This document shows positions 15,960 through 24,136 of a stretch of DNA of 64,000 bases, in pieces. The DNA is from Dactylosporangium aurantiacum (lineage in GTDB: Bacteria; Actinomycetota; Actinomycetes; Mycobacteriales; Micromonosporaceae). Each line of letters begins with the position of its first letter. The first letter of the stretch is position 1. The notes under the pieces are model-generated. The model searched no databases. It had not been told where the DNA came from and saw only the letters and a list, made by a program, of their open reading frames with translations. Location: contig NZ_JNYJ01000009.1 of assembly GCF_000716715.1 (NCBI RefSeq), forward strand, positions 186,001 to 250,000, given 5' to 3'. The translations under genes and the position numbers were made by a program.

Positions 15960-16517
15960 GTGACGCCCAGACCCGCACCGGTCACCGCCGCTCGTGCGCT
16001 GCTCGCGCTCGTGGCGGTGCTGCCGTTGCTCAGCGCGCTGCTCGGGTTGGTGGTGCTGGATGAGCTGCGCCGGGCGTACATCGCCTCGTTCGGTGGGGTG
16101 CGCGGCGCGGACGAGGCGGGCGGGGCGGTGGTCGGCGGGGTGCTCGCCTGCACGCTGGTCCTGGTGGCGTACGCGGTGCCGGCCCTGCTGCTCGGCAGGC
16201 CGCGCAACTGGGTGCGGGTCGTGGTGTGGGTCCTCACGCCGGTCGGGGTGGGCTGCCTGGCGCCGGGGGTGTTCGGCGGCAGTTCGGTGAGCCTGCCGCG
16301 GTGGCTCAGCCCCGGCGGCTCGTCGAGCGAGGTCACGAGCAGCATCGCGGAGCTCACGCCCGGCTGGTACGTCCCGGTCACCGTCTCGCTGGCGGGCCTG
16401 GCGGTCCTCGGGGTCGTGGGCGCCGCGGTGCTGCTCGCGGTGCCGGCGTCCAGCGCGTACTTCCGCGGTGTGCGTGCCGGGGCGCCGGCGGAGGACGCTG
16501 TCACGGCACGGCGGTGA
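15960..16517 (+). CDS. Four-helix hypothetical membrane protein
   Basis: 185 aa from a GTG preceded by AGGAGG at five bases spacing, which decides the start over an ATG 17 codons upstream. Four hydrophobic segments: about residues 9-32 (ALLALVAVLPLLSALLGLVV), 60-80, 84-103, and 140-163. The long external stretch between the first two helices contains YIASFGGVRGADEAGG. No known domain. The last 17 bases overlap the 3' end of the convergent VOC gene. Function unknown. Confidence 0.75.
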   Translation: MTPRPAPVTAARALLALVAVLPLLSALLGLVVLDELRRAYIASFGGVRGADEAGGAVVGGVLACTLVLVAYAVPALLLGRPRNWVRVVVWVLTPVGVGCLAPGVFGGSSVSLPRWLSPGGSSSEVTSSIAELTPGWYVPVTVSLAGLAVLGVVGAAVLLAVPASSAYFRGVRAGAPAEDAVTARR

Positions 16518-16866
16518 ACAGCTCGTACGCGATGCCGTCCGGGTCGAGGACGTAGACGCCGCGCCCGCCGCCGAGGTGGTTGACCTGCCGGTCGACCTGT
16601 CGCGGCGCCGAACCCCAGGCCAGGCCGGACCGTTCGGCGAACGCCAGCGCGGCGTCGAACACCGCGTCGTCGACGAGGAACGCGTAGTGGCCGGGGCGCG
16701 CGCCGAACCGGTCGTCGAAGTCGAGGGTGAGGTCGGCGTTCACGCGTACCGGCGCGAAGGGACCGACGGGCTCGCCGGCCTCGACGCCGAGCAGCCCGGC
16801 CAGCAGCCGCGCGCCGCGCATCCGGTCGCCGACCGGCACGATGGTGTGGTTGAGCACGATCGTCAT
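16501..16866 (-). CDS. VOC/glyoxalase superfamily protein
   Basis: 121 aa, the usual single-module length. N-terminal LNHTIVPVGDRMRGARLLAG gives the first beta-alpha unit with a candidate metal-ligand His; the second half has DRQVNHLGGGRGVYVLDPDG ending in YELFTAV, the standard VOC finish with the terminal Glu ligand. Probably a metal-dependent dioxygenase, glyoxalase or resistance-like protein; the substrate is unknown. The ATG overlaps the MarR stop by four bases, so it is co-translated with the regulator and probably lies under its control. Confidence 0.88.
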   Translation of the reverse strand: MTIVLNHTIVPVGDRMRGARLLAGLLGVEAGEPVGPFAPVRVNADLTLDFDDRFGARPGHYAFLVDDAVFDAALAFAERSGLAWGSAPRQVDRQVNHLGGGRGVYVLDPDGIAYELFTAVP

Positions 16867-17321
16867 GAGGGGTCTCCGTTGGGGGTGTTGGCGGCGGCCA
16901 GCCGCATCAGGTAGCCGGCGAACCGGCGGGCGTCGCGCGCCGGCCAGTCGGCGACCATGCGGGCGAACGTCTCCTCCTGCCACGCCCGCGCCGCGGCGAG
17001 ACGGTCCTCGCCGGCCGGGGTAAGGTCAAGCTCGGTGCGCCGCGCGTCCTGCGCCGACACCGTCTTCGTCGCCAGGCCGGCGGCGACCGTGGCGGCGATC
17101 ATGCGGCTGGCGTTGGACCGGTCCAGGCCCAGCTCCACCGCGACGGCCCCGATCTGTGCCGGCCGGCCGTCGCCGCGGGCCGCGTCGACGGCCTCGAGGA
17201 CCAGGATGTGCGCGACGTCGCCACCCTCGTCCTGGGTGATGCCGGCCGCCCACCGCCGCGACCAGAACCGGACCAGCCGGAACAGGGCCGGCCCGCCGCC
17301 TTCCGTCATATCCGTGCGCAT
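16863..17321 (-). CDS. MarR-family transcriptional regulator
   Basis: 152 aa from the ATG at 17321. The central winged helix-turn-helix reads IGAVAVELGLDRSNASRMIA followed by ATVAAGLATKTVS and the wing QDARRTELDLTPAGEDRL, as in MarR proteins. The -10-like TAATAT ends seven bases before this ATG, so the mRNA is probably leaderless; an internal ATG four codons later is the alternative. A 41-bp inverted repeat covers the -10 and start codon, implying autorepression. It is coupled to a VOC gene downstream and divergent from an aminoglycoside-phosphotransferase-like gene. Confidence 0.88.
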   Translation of the reverse strand: MRTDMTEGGGPALFRLVRFWSRRWAAGITQDEGGDVAHILVLEAVDAARGDGRPAQIGAVAVELGLDRSNASRMIAATVAAGLATKTVSAQDARRTELDLTPAGEDRLAAARAWQEETFARMVADWPARDARRFAGYLMRLAAANTPNGDPS

Positions 17322-17351
17322 CGCACAGATATTACGTGCGATCCGCACGGA
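17311..17351. promoter_or_regulatory. 41-bp MarR operator/promoter inverted repeat
   Basis: Arms tccgtgcgcatcgcac and gtgcgatccgcacgga are complementary over 16 bases with one mismatch, around a 9-base A/T-rich centre. The centre contains the MarR-gene -10 (TAATAT, 17334-17329). The site also lies 22 bases upstream of the phosphotransferase ATG, so bound MarR could control both directions. Confidence 0.8.
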
Positions 17352-17372
17352 TGTCACGAGAGGAGCACGGAC

Positions 17373-18338
17373 ATGTCCAGCCGCCGCCGGCCCGCGTGGG
17401 CCACCCTGCCGGCACGGATCCGCGCCGCCGTCGAGGCCCTCGCGGGCGGGCCGGTCGTGCGGGCCGACGGCTGCCCCGACGGGTTCTCGCCCGGGTTCGC
17501 CGCGCGGCTCACCCTCGCCGACGGCCGCCGCCGCTTCGTCAAGGCCGTCGACGCCGACGCCTGGCCGCACGAGGTCGGCGCCTACCGGACCGAGGCGGAG
17601 GTCGCCGCCGCGCTGCCCGGGGCGGTGCCCGCGCCGCGACTGCTCGGCGTGTACGACGACGGCCACTGGTGTGCGCTCGCCTTCGAGGACGTCGACGGCG
17701 CGTCGCCCGGCCGGCCGTGGACGTCGCACGACCTGCGCCGGGTGCTCGACGCGGCCGCGGGGCTCGCCCGCGTCCCGGCGCCGGCCGGGCTGCCCGCGCG
17801 GCATCCGCGGCTCGGCGGGTGGGCCGGGCTCGCCGCCGACCCCGCGCGGGTGGCGGCGCTGCGGCGGCACGCGCCGTGGGCGGCCCGGGACCTGCCGCGG
17901 CTCGTCGCGCTCGAACGCGACGGTCTCGCCGCCGCCCGCGGTGACACGCTCGTGCACGGCGACCTGTACCCGCACAACATCCTGCTGACCGCGGACCGGG
18001 TCGTGTTCGTGGACTGGCCGCACGCCCGCCGCGGCTCACCGCTCATCGACCTCGTCACGATCCTGTCCAGCGCCGCCGCCGAGAACGGCAACAGCGCCGG
18101 CCGCATCGAACCCGAACAGTTCGCGCCGCGGGGCCGGGCCGTCACCGCCGTCCTCGCCGCGCACGCCGGGTTCCTGCTCGCCGGGGGACTGGCGCCGCCG
18201 TACCGTGGACTCGAGGCGATCACCGACGCCAAGCTGCACCTCGGCCTCGGCGCCCTCCGGTGGCTCCGCGACCGGCTCGGGGTGGAAGTTTCAGCCGGCG
18301 CGCCAGGTGGGCCCGTGCCGGAGCCCCGGCGGCGCTGA
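17373..18338 (+). CDS. Aminoglycoside-phosphotransferase-family kinase (APH)
   Basis: 321 aa. The kinase-like fold is visible: FVKAVDAD provides the ATP-binding Lys, LVHGDLYPHNILL (about residues 190-202) is the Brenner catalytic loop with Asp and Asn, and VFVDWPHARRGSPLIDLV is the metal-binding Asp motif, with Trp-Pro in place of the more usual Trp-Glu. Such proteins phosphorylate antibiotics, choline or other small alcohols, so resistance cannot be asserted. AGAGGAG lies just upstream of the ATG. It is divergent from the MarR-VOC operon with a large palindrome between, the kind of layout found around small-molecule resistance or detoxification genes. Confidence 0.85.
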   Translation: MSSRRRPAWATLPARIRAAVEALAGGPVVRADGCPDGFSPGFAARLTLADGRRRFVKAVDADAWPHEVGAYRTEAEVAAALPGAVPAPRLLGVYDDGHWCALAFEDVDGASPGRPWTSHDLRRVLDAAAGLARVPAPAGLPARHPRLGGWAGLAADPARVAALRRHAPWAARDLPRLVALERDGLAAARGDTLVHGDLYPHNILLTADRVVFVDWPHARRGSPLIDLVTILSSAAAENGNSAGRIEPEQFAPRGRAVTAVLAAHAGFLLAGGLAPPYRGLEAITDAKLHLGLGALRWLRDRLGVEVSAGAPGGPVPEPRRR

Positions 18339-18356
18339 CATCCAAGCATGTCACTC

Positions 18357-18369
18357 TACGCTGCGGTCC
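18357..18369 (+). promoter_or_regulatory. Leaderless -10 element of secreted protein gene
   Basis: TACGCT at 18357-18362 is followed by seven bases and the ATG at 18370; no Shine-Dalgarno sequence precedes this ATG. Confidence 0.5.
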
Positions 18370-19389
18370 ATGTTCTCTCGGGTACTGGTGATGCTGGCCC
18401 TCGTGCCGGCGGCGGTTCTCATCGCGGCACCGGCTCAGGCCGCCGGGCCCGGCGCGCGGCCGACCAACGGGTTCGCCAAACACGGCCCGTGGAACACGAA
18501 GCTGCCCCGGCACGTGCCGCTCGCGGCCAACTCGGCCGCCGTCGTGGAGAACATCCGCCTCGACAAGGTGAACAACTACGGCTCGTGGGCGGTGAACACC
18601 GACGAGTACTCCACGCCGATCTTCACCGTCGGCCGGGACACCCCGACGCAGCGGTGGACGTTCTCCGACTGCCTGAACCTGCCGCACCTCGCCCCGGTCA
18701 TCGCCGACAGCCTCGCCGCGGTGCCGACGCCCGCCGACCTCATCGTGTCGAAGGGCACCGACGCCGCCGTCACCATCTACCAGCCGTCGACGGACACGTA
18801 CTGGGACTTCTGGCGCGCCGAGCAGGACGCCACCGGCCACTGGTCGGCGTGCTGGGGCGGCAAGATCGAGCACTACTCGCGCAACCCCGGCATCTTCGCC
18901 AACCCGCTCGGCGCGACCGCGACCGGCCTGCCGATGGGCGCGTTCACCATCCGCATCGACGAGCTGCGCCGCGGCCGCATCGACCACGCCGTCAACATCG
19001 CCACCGTGCGCACCCGTAAGGACTGCGCCTCGTGGCCCGCGACCCGCGACGACGGCAACACCGAGGGCGCCGACATCCCCTGCGAGGGCCAGCGCTTCCG
19101 CCTCGACCCGGCGTTCGACGTCAGCACCGTGCGCAGCCCCGCCGCCCGCACGATCGCCCGCGCCATGCAGGAGTACGGCCTCATCCTGACCGACAAGGCC
19201 GGCGCCCTCGTCACCTACGCCGAGGACCCGCGCCCGTACATGGCGGCCAACGGCGGCGTCGACCCGTACTTCGCCCTCATGGACCCCGACGACATCGTCC
19301 CCGACGGCGCCGAGAAGTACGTCATCCTCGGCGACATCCCCGTCGAACGCCTGCAGGCCCTCCCGTACGACTACGGCCGACCCTGCTGA
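18370..19389 (+). CDS. Secreted hypothetical protein
   Basis: 339 aa. Signal peptide: MFSRVLVMLALVPAAVLIAA then PAQA, cleavage expected near residue 24. The mature part carries NYGSWAVNTDEYSTPIFTV, YQPSTDTYWDFWRA, GATATGLPMGAFTIRIDEL, RIDHA and GQRFRLDPAFDV. I recall these as hallmarks of a secreted actinobacterial family without assigned function, a recollection that could not be checked. Three or four cysteines (SDCLNL, SACWGG, KDCASW, IPCEG) may form disulfides. The ATG is at a leaderless distance from a TANNNT hexamer. The gene is monocistronic, with no shared transcript evident with the phosphotransferase 31 bases upstream. Confidence 0.8.
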   Translation: MFSRVLVMLALVPAAVLIAAPAQAAGPGARPTNGFAKHGPWNTKLPRHVPLAANSAAVVENIRLDKVNNYGSWAVNTDEYSTPIFTVGRDTPTQRWTFSDCLNLPHLAPVIADSLAAVPTPADLIVSKGTDAAVTIYQPSTDTYWDFWRAEQDATGHWSACWGGKIEHYSRNPGIFANPLGATATGLPMGAFTIRIDELRRGRIDHAVNIATVRTRKDCASWPATRDDGNTEGADIPCEGQRFRLDPAFDVSTVRSPAARTIARAMQEYGLILTDKAGALVTYAEDPRPYMAANGGVDPYFALMDPDDIVPDGAEKYVILGDIPVERLQALPYDYGRPC

Positions 19390-19434
19390 CACCGCCCGAT
19401 TGCGGGCCGGTCGAGGATCCGGCATCATGACCGC

Positions 19435-19476
19435 ATGATGATCAACCGGAAGGGCGGCCTCCGCCCGGCTCGATGA
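19435..19476 (+). CDS. Possible 13-residue leader ORF
   Basis: ATG at 19435 opens a 13-codon frame (MMINRKGGLRPAR) whose TGA overlaps the ATG of the next gene by four bases. This is the same coupling geometry seen between real genes here, and it lies in a spacer with no good ribosome-binding site for the larger gene. It might be a leader peptide that delivers ribosomes to the 522-aa gene. With so few codons, chance is a realistic alternative. Confidence 0.3.
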   Translation: MMINRKGGLRPAR

Positions 19477-21041
19477 GCCCGCACGGGTGGCAGCTGCCAC
19501 CGCCTGACGACGACCGGCCCACCATCCTCGCCCACGCGCGCGCACTCGCGGCCCTGCACGGACCGGGCCCGTGGCCCGACGGCGGCGACCCGCTGCCCGA
19601 CCGGCGGCCGGGCCCCGCGCCGCTGATCTCCGACACGGTGATGGACGGCATCCGCACCCAGCACATGCTCCCCGGCGCCGGGCCCGCCCCGACCGCCCTG
19701 CCCGACCTCCTGGAGCACGCCCTGCGGGTCCCGCCGTCGGCGCAGGAGTTCCGGCGGCTGCGCGACGCCGCCACCGCGCAGCCCCGACACCCCGCCGACG
19801 CCCTGGTGCACCAGCTGCAGGGCCGGGAGCTGCCCACCGACCGGCTGCGCGCGGTCGCCGTCCGCCTCGCCGCGCACGGCACCCGGCGGCAGGAGGTCGC
19901 CACCGGCATCGTCCTGCTCGGCATCTGCGGCGACCGGCGCGACCGCGAGCTGTTGCTGCTGCTCGGCACCCTCGAAGAGCTGACCCTGGTGGCGGCCGGA
20001 GCACTGCACCGCAACGGGCCCGACCCGGACCGGGCCGTGTACGAGCTGGCGCGGCGCGTCGAGGGCTGGGGCCGCATCCACGCCGTGCACCACCTGCGCG
20101 GCACCACCGACGCCGAGATCCGGGACTGGCTGCTGCGCGGCGGGTACCGCAACACGGTGATGGACGAGTACCTCGCGCACCTCGCGGCCACCACCGGCGA
20201 CCTGCGCGCCGCGCTTGCCCCCGACACGGTCGACGAGGCGCTGCTGGCCGGTGCCGGTGGCATCCTGCTCGCGCTGTGCGCCGGCGGTCCGTCGGCGGAC
20301 ATCACCCACTACGACGACGGCCCGTACGTCATCGACCGGTACCTCGTCCACGCTGGCAACCACCCGCCTGACCTGGGCCGGATCGGGGTCGTCGGCACGC
20401 TGCGGCGGTTCGTCGCCGGGGACACCGTCCGGCCGGGGTCCGGGCCGCGGGCGGACGCGATGGCCTGGTCCGCGGCGGAACGGGCCAGGCTCGGCGCCGT
20501 CTGCGACGCCCTGACCGCCAGGACGGACTGGCGCGACCACGTCCACCGGGCGTTGCACAGCGACGACCCCGATCGCTTCCGCCGGGCGATCTGGGCCGCC
20601 GAGGAGCTGCGGGTACCGCTCGACGAACTGCTGCGCGTGCACCTGCGCCGCGACCCGTACGACAGCGCCCTCTGGTTCAGCCTCGTGGACGGCACCGCCG
20701 ACGTCGACGGGATGCTCGCCTTCGCGGCCGAGATCCTGCCGCTGGCCGACCTCGCCACCGGGCCCACCCTCGACGTCGGGCTCGGCGGCGGCCGGCCCGA
20801 GCACGTGCTGGACATCGTCGTCAGCCGCCTCGACCAGTACCCCGGCAAGGGCTGGCCGCTGATCGAGGCGGCCTTGGCGAACGCGACGATCCGCAACCGC
20901 AACATGGCCGTGCGGGCCCTGGACGCCTGGCCCGCGCCGACCGCCGCGGCCGTCGCGGCGCTCGACGCGGCGGCGCGCGTCGAGCCGGACCGCGGCATCC
21001 GCGGCCGGATGCGCGCGCTGCTGCGCAAATGGCGGACCTGA
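19473..21041 (+). CDS. Large helical repeat protein of unknown function
   Basis: 522 aa, rich in Leu, Ala and Arg, with no signal peptide or membrane segment. Repeating helix pairs (for example RRQEVATGIVLLGICGDRRD, RELLLLLGTLEELTLVAAGA and the C-terminal PLIEAALANATIRNRNMAVR) give it a HEAT- or ARM-like look. A conserved-looking core is RIHAVHHLRGTTDAEIRDWL with GGYRNTVMDEYLAH. Homologues are common in actinobacteria and some carry the label limonene hydroxylase, which I consider unsupported; that is recollection. It probably acts as a cytosolic scaffold. It may be coupled to a 13-codon upstream ORF. A perfect 12-bp hairpin follows. Confidence 0.75.
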   Translation: MSPHGWQLPPPDDDRPTILAHARALAALHGPGPWPDGGDPLPDRRPGPAPLISDTVMDGIRTQHMLPGAGPAPTALPDLLEHALRVPPSAQEFRRLRDAATAQPRHPADALVHQLQGRELPTDRLRAVAVRLAAHGTRRQEVATGIVLLGICGDRRDRELLLLLGTLEELTLVAAGALHRNGPDPDRAVYELARRVEGWGRIHAVHHLRGTTDAEIRDWLLRGGYRNTVMDEYLAHLAATTGDLRAALAPDTVDEALLAGAGGILLALCAGGPSADITHYDDGPYVIDRYLVHAGNHPPDLGRIGVVGTLRRFVAGDTVRPGSGPRADAMAWSAAERARLGAVCDALTARTDWRDHVHRALHSDDPDRFRRAIWAAEELRVPLDELLRVHLRRDPYDSALWFSLVDGTADVDGMLAFAAEILPLADLATGPTLDVGLGGGRPEHVLDIVVSRLDQYPGKGWPLIEAALANATIRNRNMAVRALDAWPAPTAAAVAALDAAARVEPDRGIRGRMRALLRKWRT

Positions 21042-21104
21042 GCGCCGGCGGTCGGCGGCCAGCGGGACCGGCCGGGCAACGGCGGGGCCGGCCGAGCAAC
21101 GGCG

Positions 21105-21133
21105 GGGCCGGCCGAGGAATGCTCGGCCGGCCC
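21105..21133 (+). terminator. Terminator hairpin after the 522-aa gene
   Basis: Perfect 12-bp stem (gggccggccgag) with the 5-base loop gaatg. It is preceded by two copies of aacggcggggccggccgag, so one arm is itself repeated. Confidence 0.75.
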
Positions 21134-21202
21134 GGCGGTCGGCGCCTGCTCAGGCACCGAGGCGGGGGGTCGTGAACTGGACCTCCAGCGCGGTTGAGGT
21201 CC

Positions 21203-21215
21203 TACGATCACCTGC
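21203..21215 (+). promoter_or_regulatory. Leaderless -10 element of the MFS gene
   Basis: TACGAT at 21203-21208, then seven bases to the ATG at 21216. No Shine-Dalgarno sequence is present. Confidence 0.5.
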
Positions 21216-22610
21216 ATGGCCGTCATCCGGGGGGACCGCGGGACATTCCACCAGCTGCTGATCAACACGCTGCTGGTGTCGGTCGTCAACTACACGGTGT
21301 GGTTCGCGATCACGTTCTACGTGTACCTGGAGACCAGGTCGGTGTTCGCGACCGGGGTGGTGTCCGGCATCTTCCTGGTGCTGACCGCCGTCACCGGCAT
21401 CTGGTTCGGCAGCCTCGTCGACCACCACTCGAAGACCACGATGATGCAGGTGTCGGCGGTCGCGTCGTTCCTGCTGTACGCGGCCGCGTTCGGGGTGTAC
21501 CAGACGGCGCCGCGGGAGGAGTTCACGGACCCGGCGAGCGTGCCGCTGTGGGCGCTGATCGTGCTGCTCATGTTCGGCGTCATCGTCGGCAACATCCGCA
21601 CGATCGCCCTGCCGACCATGGTGACCGCCCTGATCGAGGAGGGCAGCCGGGACAAGGCCAACGGGCTGGTCGGCACCACCTCCGGGGTGTCGTTCCTGGT
21701 CACGTCGGTGATCAGCGGCATCCTCGTGGCGCTCGGCGGCATGTTCTGGGTGCTCGTCCTGGCCCTCGCGGTGCTGGCGGCCGCCGTGGTGCACCTGTCG
21801 TCCGTCCGGGCGGTCCCGGCCGCCGCCCCGGCTGCCGACGCGGAAGGTGTACCGCAGCGGCGCACCGTCGACCTGCGCGGCACGATCCGGGTCGTGGGTG
21901 AGGTGCCCGGCCTGACCGCGCTCATCCTGTTCTCCACGTTCAACAACTTCCTCGGCGGCGTCTACATGGCGCTGATGGACGCGTACGGGCTGTCGCTGGT
22001 GGACGTGCAGACGTGGGGGCTGCTGTGGGGCGCGCTGAGCGCCGGGCTCATCGTCGGCGGTCTGTGCGTCGCGCGGACCGGGCTCGGCAGCAACCCGGTG
22101 CGGCTGCTGCTGCTGGTCAATGTGGTGCTGTGGACCGTCACCGTGCTGTTCCCGGCGCGCTCCTCGATCGTCCTGCTCGGCGCCGGCATGCTCGTCTACA
22201 TGCTGCTGGTGCCGTACGCGGAGGCCGCGGAGCAGACCATCCTGCAGAAGGTGGTGCCGTACGAGCGGCAGGGCCGCGTGTTCGGCTTCGCGCAGAGCGT
22301 CGAGCAGGCCGCGTCGCCGCTGACCGCGTTCCTGATCGCGCCGATCGCCCAGTTCGTGTGCATCCCGCTGATGACCGACGGCGCCGGCGCCCGCACGATC
22401 GGCGGCTGGTTCGGCACCGGCGCGGACCGCGGGCTCGCGCTCGTGTTCGTCGTCACCGGCCTCGTCGGGCTGGCCGCCAGCCTGATCGCCCTGCGCAGCG
22501 GCCCGTACCGCCGGCTGAGCCACCACTTCATGACCGTCCCGGCTCCGGTGGTCGGGGACGGCGGAGAGGCGGCGGTGGTTGCACGTGATACGTCGCAGTC
22601 TGAAAGTTGA
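21216..22610 (+). CDS. Major facilitator superfamily transporter
   Basis: 464 aa with about ten to twelve hydrophobic segments. The loop after TM2 reads GIWFGSLVDHHSKTTMM, a variant of the MFS G-x-x-x-D-R/K motif. NTLLVSVVNYTVWFAITFYV is TM1, and the central cytoplasmic loop carries RTVDLRGTIRVVGEVPGLTA, typical of the DHA3/enterobactin-exporter-like MFS group. FSTFNNFLGGVYMALMDAYG opens the second half. Substrate unknown; related proteins export antibiotics or siderophores. The ATG has a leaderless-type promoter immediately before it and the gene is preceded by a terminator, so it is independently transcribed. Confidence 0.9.
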   Translation: MAVIRGDRGTFHQLLINTLLVSVVNYTVWFAITFYVYLETRSVFATGVVSGIFLVLTAVTGIWFGSLVDHHSKTTMMQVSAVASFLLYAAAFGVYQTAPREEFTDPASVPLWALIVLLMFGVIVGNIRTIALPTMVTALIEEGSRDKANGLVGTTSGVSFLVTSVISGILVALGGMFWVLVLALAVLAAAVVHLSSVRAVPAAAPAADAEGVPQRRTVDLRGTIRVVGEVPGLTALILFSTFNNFLGGVYMALMDAYGLSLVDVQTWGLLWGALSAGLIVGGLCVARTGLGSNPVRLLLLVNVVLWTVTVLFPARSSIVLLGAGMLVYMLLVPYAEAAEQTILQKVVPYERQGRVFGFAQSVEQAASPLTAFLIAPIAQFVCIPLMTDGAGARTIGGWFGTGADRGLALVFVVTGLVGLAASLIALRSGPYRRLSHHFMTVPAPVVGDGGEAAVVARDTSQSES

Positions 22611-22655
22611 CCATGACGTGGAGCGTCCGCGGCACGGACCTAGGCTCCCCGAAGC

Positions 22656-23279
22656 ATGAGCGATACTCGCGTAGCCGCCCCCCAGAGGCTGCAGACGATC
22701 GGTTGGGTGGCCATCGGCGCCCTCGCGGTCGCCGGACTGGCCCATGCGTTCTTTGTCGTGCGGAACCTTCAGGGCCCTGGTGACGTCGCCGGTGACGTCG
22801 TCGCGCAACGGGCCGAGTTCAGCTTCGGCTGGCCGATCGACGGTGAGGCCGGCCTGCTGGCCGTCACCGCCGGCCGGGTCCTGGCCCTGCTCGCGTTCGT
22901 CACCTGGCTGTACCTGGCCCACGACAACTTCCGCCGCCGCAACAACCCCCTGGAATGGCGCAAGATCTGGGTGATCATCGGGTGGTTCATCCCGGTGGCG
23001 AACCTGTTCGTCCCCGGCCAGGTGGTCAAGGAGGTGTACACGCGCAGCTACCCGGAGAAGGCGTGGTCCTCCGTGCAGATCGTCAGCCTCTGGTGGGTGG
23101 CGCTGCTGGTCACCTTCATCGGCTACACGGAGACCACCGAGTACGCCGGCGGTGAGTCGACCGTCTACACCCCGGCGTTCCTGGCCGTGGTCACCGGTGT
23201 CGCCGGCGTCGTCGCCGCGGTCCTCGGCGCCATCATCGTGCGGCGCGTCTCGGTCTGGCAGGACACCCGGAACGCGTGA
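22656..23279 (+). CDS. DUF4328 membrane protein
   Basis: 207 aa with four hydrophobic segments (about residues 14-35, 67-88, 103-122 plus 143-160, and 172-195). The hallmark of DUF4328 is plain: RRKNNP-like RRRNNPLEW followed by WVIIGWFIPVANLFVPGQVV and KEVYTRS. The family is abundant in actinobacteria and has no known function. TAGGCT lies nine bases before the ATG, giving a very short or absent leader. The gene starts 45 bp after the MFS stop and may have its own promoter. Confidence 0.88.
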   Translation: MSDTRVAAPQRLQTIGWVAIGALAVAGLAHAFFVVRNLQGPGDVAGDVVAQRAEFSFGWPIDGEAGLLAVTAGRVLALLAFVTWLYLAHDNFRRRNNPLEWRKIWVIIGWFIPVANLFVPGQVVKEVYTRSYPEKAWSSVQIVSLWWVALLVTFIGYTETTEYAGGESTVYTPAFLAVVTGVAGVVAAVLGAIIVRRVSVWQDTRNA

Positions 23280-23362
23280 TCCTCGACGACGGCAGGGCGG
23301 CGCCCGCGGTCCTGCCGTCCGTCGCGCCGTGCCGGGTTGACGGCCCGTGCCAGGCTGGCGGC

Positions 23363-24121
23363 ATGGCGGACGAGAAGCCCGCACCGGACGAGGCAGCCGC
23401 ATCGGACGAGCGGGGCGGGGCCGCACCGGCGAAGCCTGGCCGGCCCCGGTGGTGGCGGCGGCGGTGGGTGCGGCGCACGGCACTGCTCGCGGTCGCCGCC
23501 GTCCTCGGCGTGGTGCTGCTGGTGGCCGGCAGCGTGACGTGGGTCCGCTCCGGCGCCGACGGTCACCTGTTCACCGAGCGGACGGTGCCCGAGGCGCCGG
23601 TCGCGCTGGTCCTCGGCGCGCAGGTGTACGCCGACGGCACCCCGTCGCCGTTCCTCGAGGCCCGGCTGGACCTGGCCCGGCGCCTGCTCGAGGCGGGCAA
23701 GGTGAAGGTGCTGCTGGTCTCCGGCGACAACATGCGGCACGAGTACGACGAGCCGACCGCGATGCGGGCCTGGTTGATGGCCCACGGCGTGCCCGACCGG
23801 AAGATCGTGCGCGACTACGCCGGCTTCGACACCTACGACTCGTGCGCCCGCGCGAAACGCGTCTTCGGCGTCACCCGGGTGACCGTCGTGACGCAGACCT
23901 TCCACCTGCCGCGGGCCGTCATGCTGTGCCGCCGCATCGGCCTGGACGCGGCCGGCGTCGGCGACGCCACCGTCAGCCGATACACGACGGTCTGGCGCAG
24001 CAACGCCCGCCGCGAGTACGGCGCCTGCGTCAAGGCGCTCTACGACGTCGTGTCCGGCCGCGACCCGGTCTACCTCGGCCAGCACGAGACCGGCGTCGAG
24101 GACGCGTTGCGCGCGGCCTGA
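23363..24121 (+). CDS. DUF218/SanA-YdcF-like membrane protein
   Basis: 252 aa. A 35-residue charged N-terminus is followed by one transmembrane helix (about 39-58) and a DUF218 domain: ALVLGAQVYADGTPSPFLEA, then LLVSGDN, AMRAWLMAHGVP, YAGFDTYDSCARAKRVFG and VTQTFHLPRAVMLC. These match the SanA group (vancomycin-sensitivity-related) and YdcF proteins. The conserved polar residues in GDN and QxFHLPRA are intact. The role in the envelope is not established; lipid-carrier or cell-wall precursor handling has been proposed for relatives. The ATG was chosen because it begins the charged tail; an upstream in-frame ATG at 23276 would add an unconserved Pro/Ala-rich stretch. Confidence 0.88.
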   Translation: MADEKPAPDEAAASDERGGAAPAKPGRPRWWRRRWVRRTALLAVAAVLGVVLLVAGSVTWVRSGADGHLFTERTVPEAPVALVLGAQVYADGTPSPFLEARLDLARRLLEAGKVKVLLVSGDNMRHEYDEPTAMRAWLMAHGVPDRKIVRDYAGFDTYDSCARAKRVFGVTRVTVVTQTFHLPRAVMLCRRIGLDAAGVGDATVSRYTTVWRSNARREYGACVKALYDVVSGRDPVYLGQHETGVEDALRAA

Positions 24122-24136
24122 CGGACCGCGCGGCGG

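Noticed and set aside
17373..18338. APH-family gene as a proven antibiotic-resistance gene
   Set aside because: The fold also covers choline, homoserine and other kinases, and the sequence does not show the specific residues of a known aminoglycoside kinase.
21150..23483. 777-codon minus-strand frame across the MFS and DUF4328 genes
   Set aside because: Antisense shadow rich in Asp-His-Arg-Gln caused by third-position G/C bias; both plus-strand genes have recognisable domains.
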